From NCBI GenBank assembly GCA_027353565.1, contig DAIEHO010000240.1, positions 1 to 6,581 on the forward strand: a stretch of 6,581 nt of DNA, given 5' to 3'. A program made the position numbers and the translations under genes. Every line of letters starts with the position of its first letter. Position 1 is the first letter of the stretch. This document shows positions 1 to 5,882 of this stretch, piece by piece. Under the pieces are notes generated by a model. That model was not told the origin of the DNA, made no database searches, and worked only from the letters and a program-made list of their open reading frames with translations. The DNA is from Propionibacteriaceae bacterium (GTDB lineage: Bacteria > Actinomycetota > Actinomycetes > Propionibacteriales > Propionibacteriaceae).

Positions 1-424
1 AGCCGCCCCACGGGACACGCGAGTAGAGGTACTCGACCAGGACCCATTCGGTGGCGGCCCACAGGGGCCACAGGGGCAGCCGTGCGACCAGCGTGGTGAC
101 CAGGCCGACTCCGGCGAACCACAGGGCCCACACGACGACGAGGAGGATGGCCACGGGGATGGCGATCACGTACGTCCAGCCGACCGTCAGCGCGAGGAAG
201 GCCACCCCGAACACGTACCCGGCGCCGAGGCCCTCGCGCAGGCGACGACCGCGGACGATGACGGTCAGCAACCCGACGCCCACCACGACGAGGGGCCACA
301 GGTTGTACGGCTGGAAGGCCAGCGCCGTGAGGATGCCGGCGACCGCGGCCAGGCCTCGTCGTGCGCCCGGTGACAGACGTCCCGACGTGGACATGACGGA
401 TGCCTGCGCCGCGGTTGTCGTCAC
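1..424 (-). CDS. lnt: Apolipoprotein N-acyltransferase, N-terminal part (cut by window edge)
   Basis: This integral membrane enzyme adds the third, amide-linked acyl chain to the N-terminal cysteine of lipoproteins. Only the N-terminal part is present and the frame runs open off the left edge. Counting from the ATG at 394, 131 residues are visible. A basic lead (GARRG, 10-14) precedes hydrophobic helices at about 15-47, 55-80 and 80-104. Motif AFQPYNLWPL (26-35) matches the first-helix signature of Lnt (A-F-x-P-[FY]-x-x-W-x-L). GYVFGVAF (59-66) and ATEWVLVEYLYSRVPWGG (114-131) match the family's later W/E...R...P[FW]GG block, which normally continues FPW. The catalytic nitrilase-like domain lies outside the window. 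The start is uncertain: ATG 394, GTG 424 and ATGs 454 and 475 are all in frame and none has a good ribosome binding site. GTG 424 is chosen because a TACGCT -10 box lies just upstream, which would give a leaderless message. The neighbouring lipoprotein at 1564 is a plausible substrate. Confidence 0.85.
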   Translation of the reverse strand, partial: MTTTAAQASVMSTSGRLSPGARRGLAAVAGILTALAFQPYNLWPLVVVGVGLLTVIVRGRRLREGLGAGYVFGVAFLALTVGWTYVIAIPVAILLVVVWALWFAGVGLVTTLVARLPLWPLWAATEWVLVEYLYSRVPWGG

Positions 425-432
425 GCCACGAG

Positions 433-438
433 AGCGTA
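433..438 (-). promoter_or_regulatory. Candidate -10 box for lnt
   Basis: On the minus strand TACGCT fits the actinobacterial TANNNT -10 pattern and ends 8 bp before the in-frame GTG at 424. This would produce a leaderless or nearly leaderless lnt mRNA. No -35 match is seen. The hexamer is short and could occur by chance. Confidence 0.3.
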
Positions 439-449
439 CTGCAGGCTCC

Positions 450-491
450 GTCATCCGCAGGGCGGTGTGGGTCATCCGCAGGGCGCTGTGG
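450..491. repeat. Tandem duplication, two 21-bp units
   Basis: Two adjacent units, 450-470 and 471-491, both begin GTCATCCGCAGGGCG and differ at a single base (GTGTGG versus CTGTGG endings). They lie between the divergent lnt and exonuclease starts, 17 bp upstream of the exonuclease -10 box. The unit is a multiple of three and stays open in the lnt frame, so it could be a duplicated N-terminal extension of Lnt. It could also be a doubled operator or a neutral slippage product. Confidence 0.85.
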
Positions 492-507
492 CCGCCGCCA
501 CGAGCGG

Positions 508-513
508 TAGCCT
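508..513 (+). promoter_or_regulatory. -10 box for a leaderless exonuclease transcript
   Basis: TAGCCT matches TANNNT and its last T lies 7 bp upstream of the ATG at 520, so the predicted transcription start coincides with the start codon. There is no purine-rich ribosome binding site before this ATG, which agrees with a leaderless message. The same hexamer is found upstream of metY at 5550-5555. No convincing -35 is visible. Confidence 0.5.
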
Positions 514-519
514 CTGCCC

Positions 520-1470
520 ATGTCGCCTCGCCGCCTGCTCCTCGACACGGCTTCCCTGTACTTCCGCGCATACTTCGGCGTCCCGGTCCTGTACGCAGCC
601 GATGCCACGACACCGGTGAACGCGGTCCGCGGGTTGCTGGACATCATCGCGAAGTTCGTCCGCGAGACCCATCCGGACGAGGTCGCGGCCTGCTGGGACA
701 ACGACTGGCGCCCTGAGTGGCGCGTGGCGCTGGTCGACTCGTACAAGGCCCACCGCGTGGCCGGCGGCCTCCCGGCGACCAAGGCCGACCCGCGTCTACC
801 GATCGGCGCGGGCGGGCGCGGTGCCGCCTCCGGGGTGGCGGAGATCGCGGACGCCGCGCTCAGCGTCCAGGTCCCGCTCATCTCGGCGGTGCTCCAGGCC
901 GCGGGTATTCCCATGGTGGGTGCCGACGGCTACGAGGCCGACGACGTCATCGGCAGCCTCGCGACGAGCGCTCCCGGGCACGTCGACGTGGTCACCGGCG
1001 ACCGGGACCTGTTCCAGCTCGTCACCGACGATGTCACCGTCCTGTACGTGGCGCGCGGAATCTCCAAGTACGAGACCGTCGACGACGCCTGGCTGGCGAC
1101 GAGGTACGGGATCTGTGGAGCGCAGTACGTCGACTACTCCGTTCTGCGTGGAGATGCCTCTGATGGGCTCCCGGGGGTGGCGGGGATCGGTGAGAAGACC
1201 GCCGCCGCGCTGCTCGCCGAGCACGGCGACCTCGAGGGCATCGCCGCAGCCACCACCCTCTCCCCCAGCGTCGCCGCGAAGCTCAGCGCGGCGGCCGACT
1301 ACATCGGCAGGGCACGGCAGGTGGTGGCCGTGAGGACGGATCTGCACCTTCCCGGCGACCTGACCCTGCCGCGCGAGGTGGCGCATCCCGAGGTCTTCGA
1401 GGCGCTGACAACCGAGCTGGCGCTCGGGTCTCCGGCCGGCCGGCTCGTCGAAGCGATGCGCAATCGTTAG
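520..1470 (+). CDS. Stand-alone 5'-3' exonuclease (PolA N-terminal / FEN-type nuclease)
   Basis: This is a 316-residue metal-dependent nuclease homologous to the 5' nuclease domain of DNA polymerase I, without a polymerase domain. Such proteins remove 5' flaps or RNA primers. The PIN-like N-lobe covers about 5-200. Acidic metal ligands expected for the family are visible: D9 (LLLDTASLYFRAYF), D60 (WDNDWRPEWR), E139/D141/D142 (GYEADDVIG), D161 and D163 (TGDRDLFQLV), D212 and D215 (LRGDASDGLPG). The SYKAHR block (74-79) is the conserved basic helix of the arch region. The helix-three-turn-helix DNA-binding segment follows at about 216-233 (GLPGVAGIGEKTAAALL). All key residues are present, so it should be active. 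A Gly/Ala-rich stretch at about 82-107 looks longer than I remember for relatives. The start is supported by the -10 box 7 bp upstream and by LLLDTAS falling at the usual N-terminal position. It is monocistronic or may read through into the lipoprotein gene 93 bp downstream. Confidence 0.93.
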   Translation: MSPRRLLLDTASLYFRAYFGVPVLYAADATTPVNAVRGLLDIIAKFVRETHPDEVAACWDNDWRPEWRVALVDSYKAHRVAGGLPATKADPRLPIGAGGRGAASGVAEIADAALSVQVPLISAVLQAAGIPMVGADGYEADDVIGSLATSAPGHVDVVTGDRDLFQLVTDDVTVLYVARGISKYETVDDAWLATRYGICGAQYVDYSVLRGDASDGLPGVAGIGEKTAAALLAEHGDLEGIAAATTLSPSVAAKLSAAADYIGRARQVVAVRTDLHLPGDLTLPREVAHPEVFEALTTELALGSPAGRLVEAMRNR

Positions 1471-1548
1471 GCCCATCGAGCGAGTGGCGCGGGAATATCG
1501 ACCCGTCGACACAGGTTCTGGGGATCGACTGCACCAGACGCCCCGCCC

Positions 1549-1554
1549 GGAAGG
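1549..1554 (+). promoter_or_regulatory. Ribosome binding site of the lipoprotein gene
   Basis: GGAAGG lies 9 bp before the ATG at 1564 and fixes that start. No clear promoter is visible in the rest of the 93-bp gap 1471-1563. Confidence 0.6.
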
Positions 1555-1563
1555 CCCCTTGAC

Positions 1564-2475
1564 ATGTTCCTCACCCGCCGTGGCTTCGCCGCCCTTGCCG
1601 GACTGACCGCGCTGTCCGCCTGCTCATCGAACAACCCCCTGTCGTCGTCGAGCTCAGCTGCGAGCACGGGCAGCAGCGGCCCCCTGGTCGTCGGCTCCCA
1701 GCAGTACTACTCGAACGAGATCGTCGCCGAGCTGTACGCCCAGGTCCTCGAGAAGGCGGGCATGACCGTCACGAGGCAGTACCAGATCGGCCAGCGCGAG
1801 GTCTACCTGCCGGAGATCCTCAAGGGATCGATCGACGTGTTCCCCGAGTACAACGGCAACCTGCTCCAGTACCTCGACAAGACGGCCACGGCGACTGACA
1901 GCGCATCCATCCAGGCAGCCCTGACGAAGGTCCTGCCGTCAGGCATCCGTGTGCTGACCCCGGCTGCCGCGAACGACCAGGACACGTACACGACGACGTC
2001 GGCGTTCTCCACCCAGTACGGCGTCACCTCCCTCGCCGACCTCAGCAAGGTGAACAAGAAGCTGACCATCGCCGCCAACAGCGAGTTCGCGACGCGCCCC
2101 TACGGCCCGCCGGGGCTGAAGAGCATGTACGGCGTGGACATCACCGTGATCCCCGTGGAGGACTCGGGCGGCCCGCTCACCGTCAAGGCGCTCACCGACG
2201 GCAAGGCGGACTTCGCCGACATCTACTCGGCCAGCCCGTCGATCGTCGCCAACAACCTCGTGGTCCTCGAGGACCCGAAGAACCTCATCCTGCCGCAGAA
2301 CATCATCCCCGTGGTGTCGAGCAGGGTGAACACGACCGCCGCCGACGCCATCAACAAGGTGGACGCTCAGCTGTCCGCCGACGACCTCCGCAAGCTCAAC
2401 TCCCAGAGCGTCAACCAGCAGATGAAGTCTGCCGACATCGCCAAGGCGTGGCTCACGTCCAAGGGTCTGATCTGA
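1564..2475 (+). CDS. OpuC/ProX-type osmoprotectant ABC transporter substrate-binding lipoprotein (orphan)
   Basis: This 303-residue protein is predicted to be the extracytoplasmic binding component for glycine betaine, choline or related quaternary amines. The N-terminus has LTRRGFAALAGLTALSAC: an Arg-Arg pair in a Tat-like context (R5-R6), a hydrophobic stretch, and a lipobox LSAC with lipidated C20. A Ser/Ala-rich spacer (21-39) tethers the lobe. The mature part resembles the OpuAC domain: GPLVVGSQQYYSNEIVAELY (39-58), the central KGSIDVFPEYNGNLLQYL (87-104, corresponding to the D-x-x-x-E-Y-x-G block of OpuC-type proteins), GVTSLADL, PVEDSGGPLTVKALTDGKADFADIYSAS, and a C-terminal helical region (NKVDAQLSADDLRKLN). 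Length is normal for the family. The usual partners (ATPase and two permeases) are not adjacent: upstream is the exonuclease and downstream the convergent metW. It may serve a transporter encoded elsewhere. Ligand specificity cannot be read from the sequence. Confidence 0.9.
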   Translation: MFLTRRGFAALAGLTALSACSSNNPLSSSSSAASTGSSGPLVVGSQQYYSNEIVAELYAQVLEKAGMTVTRQYQIGQREVYLPEILKGSIDVFPEYNGNLLQYLDKTATATDSASIQAALTKVLPSGIRVLTPAAANDQDTYTTTSAFSTQYGVTSLADLSKVNKKLTIAANSEFATRPYGPPGLKSMYGVDITVIPVEDSGGPLTVKALTDGKADFADIYSASPSIVANNLVVLEDPKNLILPQNIIPVVSSRVNTTAADAINKVDAQLSADDLRKLNSQSVNQQMKSADIAKAWLTSKGLI

Positions 2476-2510
2476 CCCACCGGTGACGGACCCGGGCCGA
2501 GGTCAGGCCC
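2463..2510. terminator. Weak candidate bidirectional terminator between convergent genes
   Basis: Two short inverted repeats overlap the convergent stops: GGGTC/GACCC (2463-2467 with 2474-2478) and GGGCC/GGCCC (2494-2498 with 2506-2510). Stems are only 5 bp and there is no T-run on either strand. The gap between the two stop codons is only 27 bp, so any terminator must overlap the genes. Low confidence. Confidence 0.25.
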
Positions 2511-3099
2511 CGCCCAGCACGTACACGGCTGAGCCCGCGGCCCACGTGGCCAGTCCTCGGGTCAGCCTGAGAGGCTGCCCGTCGACGGACAACGGGATGC
2601 GCTCCAGAACGACGAGCCCGGCGGTCCGGAACAGGTCCTCGAGGTCCAGCAGCGTGGCGTGGTGCAGGTTGGGGGTGTCGTACCAGTCGTACGGCATCTC
2701 CTTCGACATCGGCATCCGCCCCCGGGCCAGCCGGACGCGGTTGCGCCAGTAGCCGAAGTTCGGCATGGACAGGATGACGCGCGGAGCGATCCGGATCATC
2801 TCCTCGAGGACCACGTGCGGTCGGTGCAGCGTCTGGAGCGTCCTCGACAGGACGACGACGTCGTACGAGTGGTCGGCGAACTCGGACAGCTGGTGGTCCA
2901 TGTCCAGCTCGATGACCGAGACCCCCGACCGGATGGCGACGAGGACGGCGTCGCCGTCGATCTCCACCCCCGTACCGGAGCACCCCTTCTCCGCGGCCAG
3001 GTGTCCGAGCAGCGTGCCGGTCCCGCACCCGAGGTCGAGCACGCGGGACCCGGGCGTGACCAGGTGGGCGACCAGTGCCAGGTCGGAACGCAGCGTCAT
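2503..3099 (-). CDS. metW: MetW, methionine biosynthesis protein (SAM-methyltransferase fold)
   Basis: This 198-residue protein belongs to the MetW family, which has a class I methyltransferase fold and is encoded beside metX in many bacteria. Its exact biochemical role is not settled; a partnership with or effect on homoserine acyltransferase is inferred from gene pairing. Visible motifs are the SAM-binding VLDLGCGTG (20-28), the acidic residue after strand 2 (GVEID, 44-48), SYDVVVLSRTLQ (78-89), and the MetW-specific blocks PNFGYWRNR (113-121), GRMPMSKEMPYDWYDTPN (127-144) and the following HHAT (146-149). These blocks separate it from general methyltransferases. The ATG overlaps the metX stop by 4 bp (ATGA), and a strong GGAGGA ribosome binding site sits 6 bp upstream, so the two are translationally coupled. 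It is the last gene of the metY-metX-metW operon. Length is typical of the family. Confidence 0.93.
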   Translation of the reverse strand: MTLRSDLALVAHLVTPGSRVLDLGCGTGTLLGHLAAEKGCSGTGVEIDGDAVLVAIRSGVSVIELDMDHQLSEFADHSYDVVVLSRTLQTLHRPHVVLEEMIRIAPRVILSMPNFGYWRNRVRLARGRMPMSKEMPYDWYDTPNLHHATLLDLEDLFRTAGLVVLERIPLSVDGQPLRLTRGLATWAAGSAVYVLGGA

Positions 3100-4232
3100 C
3101 GGAGCTCCTCCAGCGCGCGGTCCAGGTACGCACGGATGGTCTCGTGGTAGGGCTCGATCTCCAGCAGGAACGAGTCGTGCCCCCCGGCCGTCTCGAGGTC
3201 CCGGTACGTCACGGGGATCCGGGCATGCTCGAGGTGGCGCACGATGCGCCGCGAGTGCAGCGACGAGAACCGCCAGTCGGAGGTGAAGCTGGCGAGCAGG
3301 AACCTCACACCCGCGGCCGCCGCGGCGTCGGTCGCGTGGTCCCGCGAGAACGGGTCGTAGTAGTCCATGACCCGGGTGAGGTACAGGTAGCTGAGCGCGT
3401 CGAACCGCTCGAGGAACGCCTCGCCCTGGTGACGCAGGTAGCTCTCCACCGCGAAGTCCGCCCCGAAGCCGGGTGACGACTCGGCCTGCTGCGGCGCCCT
3501 GCCGAACTTGTCCGCCATCGCCTCCTCGGACAGGTACGTGATGTGCGCCATCATGCGAGCGATCGACAGCCCACGGTCCGGCAGCGTCCCCTCGGCCACG
3601 TACTGCCCGCCGGAGAAGCCCGGGTCACGGGTGATGGCCTCGCGGGCGACCGCGTTGAAGGCGATGTTCTGCGCGGACAGCCGTGACGACGCGGCGATCA
3701 CCACGGCGTGACGCAGGTCCTCGGGATGTGTGAGTGCCCACTCGAGCACCTGCATCCCGCCCAGCGACCCCCCGAACGCGGCGAGCAGCTTCTCGATGCC
3801 GAGGTGTGCCAGCAGTGCCCGGTGCACGGTGACGAAGTCCCCCATGTCCAGGAGCGGGAAGTCGAGCCCGTACGCGCGGCCGGTGACAGGGTCGATCGAC
3901 GACGGGCCCGTGGTGCCCTGGCACCCCCCCAGGAGGTTCGCGCACACCACGTACAGCCGGTTCGTGTCGAGCGGCCGGCCCGGCCCGATGAGGTTGTCCC
4001 ACCAGCCAGGCCGGTCGGCACCGGCGTGGTAGCCGGCCGCGTGCGCGTCTCCGGTGAGGGCATGGCAGATGAACACGGCGTTGTCGCGAGCGGGGCTGAG
4101 GGTCCCGTACGTCTCGTACGCCACCTCGACGGGCGCCAGCGTGGCGCCGCGGGTGAGCTCCAGCGGGTGGGCCGGGTCGAAGAGGGTTGCCGTGCGCGTT
4201 TCGACGATCCCGACCCCGTCAGACGATGTCAC
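3096..4232 (-). CDS. metX: Homoserine O-acetyltransferase (MetX)
   Basis: This alpha/beta-hydrolase-fold acyltransferase activates the hydroxyl of L-homoserine with an acyl-CoA, the first committed step from homoserine to methionine, in the cytoplasm. The 378 residues are full length. The nucleophile elbow GGSLGGM gives S156; the rest of the triad is D319 in FTSDWRF and H352 in GGHDSFL. Other family blocks are YETYGTL (39-45), the CHALTG region (56-61), NLLGGCQGTTGPSS (99-112), YGLDFPLLDMGDFV (121-134) and DYYDPF (290-295). The start is a GTG 6 bp after the metY stop, with only a weak AGGTG upstream, which suggests coupling to metY. The TSDWRF form of the Asp block resembles MetX proteins that travel with MetW. 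Acetyl-CoA is the expected donor because the partner is MetY, but some MetX-family enzymes use succinyl-CoA and the sequence alone does not decide this. Confidence 0.94.
   Translation of the reverse strand: MTSSDGVGIVETRTATLFDPAHPLELTRGATLAPVEVAYETYGTLSPARDNAVFICHALTGDAHAAGYHAGADRPGWWDNLIGPGRPLDTNRLYVVCANLLGGCQGTTGPSSIDPVTGRAYGLDFPLLDMGDFVTVHRALLAHLGIEKLLAAFGGSLGGMQVLEWALTHPEDLRHAVVIAASSRLSAQNIAFNAVAREAITRDPGFSGGQYVAEGTLPDRGLSIARMMAHITYLSEEAMADKFGRAPQQAESSPGFGADFAVESYLRHQGEAFLERFDALSYLYLTRVMDYYDPFSRDHATDAAAAAGVRFLLASFTSDWRFSSLHSRRIVRHLEHARIPVTYRDLETAGGHDSFLLEIEPYHETIRAYLDRALEELR
3106..3111 (-). promoter_or_regulatory. Ribosome binding site of metW
   Basis: On the minus strand GGAGGA lies within the last codons of metX, 6 bp before the metW ATG. 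It is a near-perfect Shine-Dalgarno sequence and confirms the overlapping start. Confidence 0.75.
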
Positions 4233-4238
4233 CGGGGT

Positions 4239-5522
4239 TCAGGCACCTGCCTTCGCGAGAGCCTGGTCGATGTCGGCGATGAGGTCGTCGACGTGCTCGA
4301 TGCCCACTGACAGCCTGACCATCTCCGGCGGCACGCCGGCAGCCACGAGCTCCGCCTCGTTCAGCTGGGAGTGGGTCGTGGAGGCGTTGTGGATGGCGAG
4401 CGACCGGACGTCGCCGATGTTGGCCACGTGGCTGAACAGCTCGAGGGCGCCGATGAACGCCTCACCGGCGGCGCGGCCCGCCGTGAGACCGAACGAGACC
4501 AGACCCGAGTAGCCCTTGCCGGTGAGCACCCGGTCGCCGATGGCCTTGGCCGGGCTGGACTCGAGGCCCGGGTAGTTCACCCAGGCCACCGCGTCGTGAC
4601 CCTCGAGGTGCTTCGCGATCGTCAGGGCGTTGGTGGAGTGCCGCTCCATACGGAGCGCGAGCGTCTCGATGCCCTGGAGCGTGAGGAACGAGTTCATGGG
4701 TGCCGGCGTGGCGCCGGTGTTCCGGAGAAGGACCGTACGGGCACGGATGATGTACGCCGCCGCGCCGGCCGCCTCGGTCCAGACCACCCCGTGGTAGGCG
4801 GGGTCCGGCGCCGTGATGACCGGGAAGCGATCGGCGTGGGCGGCCCAGTCGAACCGGCCGGAGTCGACGAGGACGCCGCCCAGGGCAGTGCCGTGGCCAC
4901 CCATGTACTTGGTGGTGGAGTGCACGACGATGTCGGCGCCGTGGTCGAAGGGACGGCACAGGATCGGCGTGCCCACCGTGTTGTCGACGATGAGCGGCAG
5001 GCCCAGCTCGTGCGCCTTCGCAGACCAGGCGTCGAGGTCGACGATGTTGAGCGCCGGGTTCCCGATCGACTCGCAGAACACCAGCTTGGAGTTCTCGTCG
5101 ACCACACCGTCGAGAACCGCCGGGTCGTCAGGGCTGACGAAACGGGCCTCGATGCCGAACTGCGCCAGTGTGTTCGCGAAAAGCGCGTACGTCCCGCCGT
5201 ACAGGGTGGAGACCGACACGATGTTGTCGCCGGCGCGCGCCAGGTTGAGCACGGCGTACGTGATCGCGGCCGCGCCCGATGAGGTCGCCAGCGCGCCGAT
5301 GCCCCCTTCGAGCGCCGTCACGCGCTCCTCGAGGACCGACGTGGTGGGGTTCATGAGCCGCGTGTAGATGTTGCCCGGCGTCTTCAGCGCGAAGAGGTCG
5401 GCTGCGTGCTCGGCGTCGTCGAAGCCGTACGCGACGGTCTGGTAGATCGGTACGGCCAACGAGTGCGTCGTCGGGTCGATCGTCTGACCGGCGTGGATGG
5501 CCAGGGTCTCGGGCTGCGTCAT
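4239..5522 (-). CDS. metY: O-acetylhomoserine sulfhydrylase (MetY), PLP-dependent
   Basis: This cytoplasmic Cys/Met-metabolism PLP enzyme converts O-acetylhomoserine and sulfide to homocysteine and acetate (direct sulfhydrylation). The protein is 427 residues from the chosen start and full length. The Schiff-base lysine is K205 in VVHSTTKYMGGHGT; D180 in IVDNTVGTP should bind the PLP ring nitrogen. Y53 and R55 in IYTRLMNPT should contact the phosphate of the neighbouring subunit, and Y108 in STLYGGT should stack on the ring. The N-terminal ETLAIHAGQ, the CESIGNPALNIVD block and the C-terminal VRLSVGIEHVDDLIADIDQAL are typical of the MetY branch rather than cystathionine gamma-synthase. An upstream in-frame ATG at 5549 would add nine residues, but the ATG at 5522 has AGGAG 5 bp upstream and is preferred. 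It is the first gene of the metY-metX-metW operon. Confidence 0.95.
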   Translation of the reverse strand: MTQPETLAIHAGQTIDPTTHSLAVPIYQTVAYGFDDAEHAADLFALKTPGNIYTRLMNPTTSVLEERVTALEGGIGALATSSGAAAITYAVLNLARAGDNIVSVSTLYGGTYALFANTLAQFGIEARFVSPDDPAVLDGVVDENSKLVFCESIGNPALNIVDLDAWSAKAHELGLPLIVDNTVGTPILCRPFDHGADIVVHSTTKYMGGHGTALGGVLVDSGRFDWAAHADRFPVITAPDPAYHGVVWTEAAGAAAYIIRARTVLLRNTGATPAPMNSFLTLQGIETLALRMERHSTNALTIAKHLEGHDAVAWVNYPGLESSPAKAIGDRVLTGKGYSGLVSFGLTAGRAAGEAFIGALELFSHVANIGDVRSLAIHNASTTHSQLNEAELVAAGVPPEMVRLSVGIEHVDDLIADIDQALAKAGA

Positions 5523-5527
5523 CGGAA

Positions 5528-5532
5528 CTCCT
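5528..5532 (-). promoter_or_regulatory. Ribosome binding site of metY
   Basis: Minus-strand AGGAG is spaced 5 bp from the ATG at 5522. It decides between this start and the alternative ATG at 5549, which has no such site. Confidence 0.7.
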
Positions 5533-5549
5533 GTCGTGGGCGTCAGCAC

Positions 5550-5555
5550 AGGCTA
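5550..5555 (-). promoter_or_regulatory. Candidate -10 box of the metYXW operon
   Basis: Minus-strand TAGCCT (in GATAGCCTGTG) matches TANNNT and is identical to the box before the exonuclease gene. It predicts transcription starting near 5543, about 20 nt before the metY ATG, leaving a very short leader. If used, the ATG at 5549 would fall upstream of the transcript start, which also favours 5522. A 10-bp perfect palindrome TCGGCGCCGA (5556-5565) abuts it and could be an operator, though such GC-rich palindromes are common in this kind of genome. Confidence 0.4.
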
Positions 5556-5598
5556 TCGGCGCCGACGGCAGCCGTGGCCCGCGTTTCTCCTCGCGGAC

Positions 5599-5874
5599 TC
5601 AGCGCCCGAAGTCGAACAGCGTGGTCCAGGCCCGACCTGACGTCACCACGAACGAGTCCTTCGGGTAGGGGTCCTCGGCCAGCACCTCGGCGAGGGAGGC
5701 TTCATCCTCGACGTCGAGGACCAGCAGGGCCCCGAGACCGTCGCCGAATGGACCCGCCTGGACGAGCCGGCCGTCCGCCTTCAGCGAAGCGAGCCACTCA
5801 CGGTGCGTCGGCCGGGCCGCCAGGCGCCTGTCGGTCTGCTCGGCCACGAACTCGTACTGGACGGCGAAGATCAT
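5599..5874 (-). CDS. YciI-like protein (YCII-related domain)
   Basis: This small 91-residue protein consists almost entirely of one YCII-related, dimeric alpha-beta barrel domain. The family's conserved His-Asp pair is visible: H24 in RPTHREWLASLKADGRL and D68 in LAEDPY. Other family features are GPFGDG...GALLVLDVEDEASLAEVLAEDPYPK (41-72). Family members include proteins with proposed peroxide or dehalogenase-like chemistry, but most have no known role, so no substrate is assigned. The ATG at 5874 has GAAAGG 8 bp upstream. It lies 76 bp upstream of metY on the same strand; a -10 box within that gap suggests metY can be transcribed separately, though read-through is possible. Length is typical for single-domain YciI proteins. 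Confidence 0.85.
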   Translation of the reverse strand: MIFAVQYEFVAEQTDRRLAARPTHREWLASLKADGRLVQAGPFGDGLGALLVLDVEDEASLAEVLAEDPYPKDSFVVTSGRAWTTLFDFGR

Positions 5875-5882
5875 CGGTCGTA

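Noticed and set aside
51..716. Long plus-strand open frame opposite lnt and into the exonuclease
   Set aside because: Rich in Arg/Pro/Thr with no domain pattern; the opposite strand encodes recognisable Lnt and another frame encodes the exonuclease. It is a high-GC shadow.
1471..1563. Gap after the exonuclease inspected for promoter or terminator
   Set aside because: Only a ribosome binding site is convincing. The short inverted repeat TCTGG/CCAGA (1517-1521, 1534-1538) has a 12-nt loop and no T-run, and no TANNNT box is well placed.
2453..3133. 226-codon minus-strand open frame overlapping metW in another frame
   Set aside because: Arg/Pro/Gly-rich shadow; metW in the proper frame has SAM and MetW motifs plus a strong ribosome binding site.
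3708..4310. Plus-strand open frame opposite metX and the end of metY
   Set aside because: No recognisable motifs; the metX nucleophile and family blocks are on the other strand.
4371..5282. 303-codon plus-strand open frame antisense to metY
   Set aside because: Arg/Val/Gly-rich low-complexity translation with no family motifs; metY on the other strand has all catalytic residues. Typical antisense shadow in GC-rich DNA.
5523..5598. Possible SAM riboswitch before metY
   Set aside because: Only 76 bp available, no multi-stem structure seen, and a -10 box sits within 30 bp of the start.
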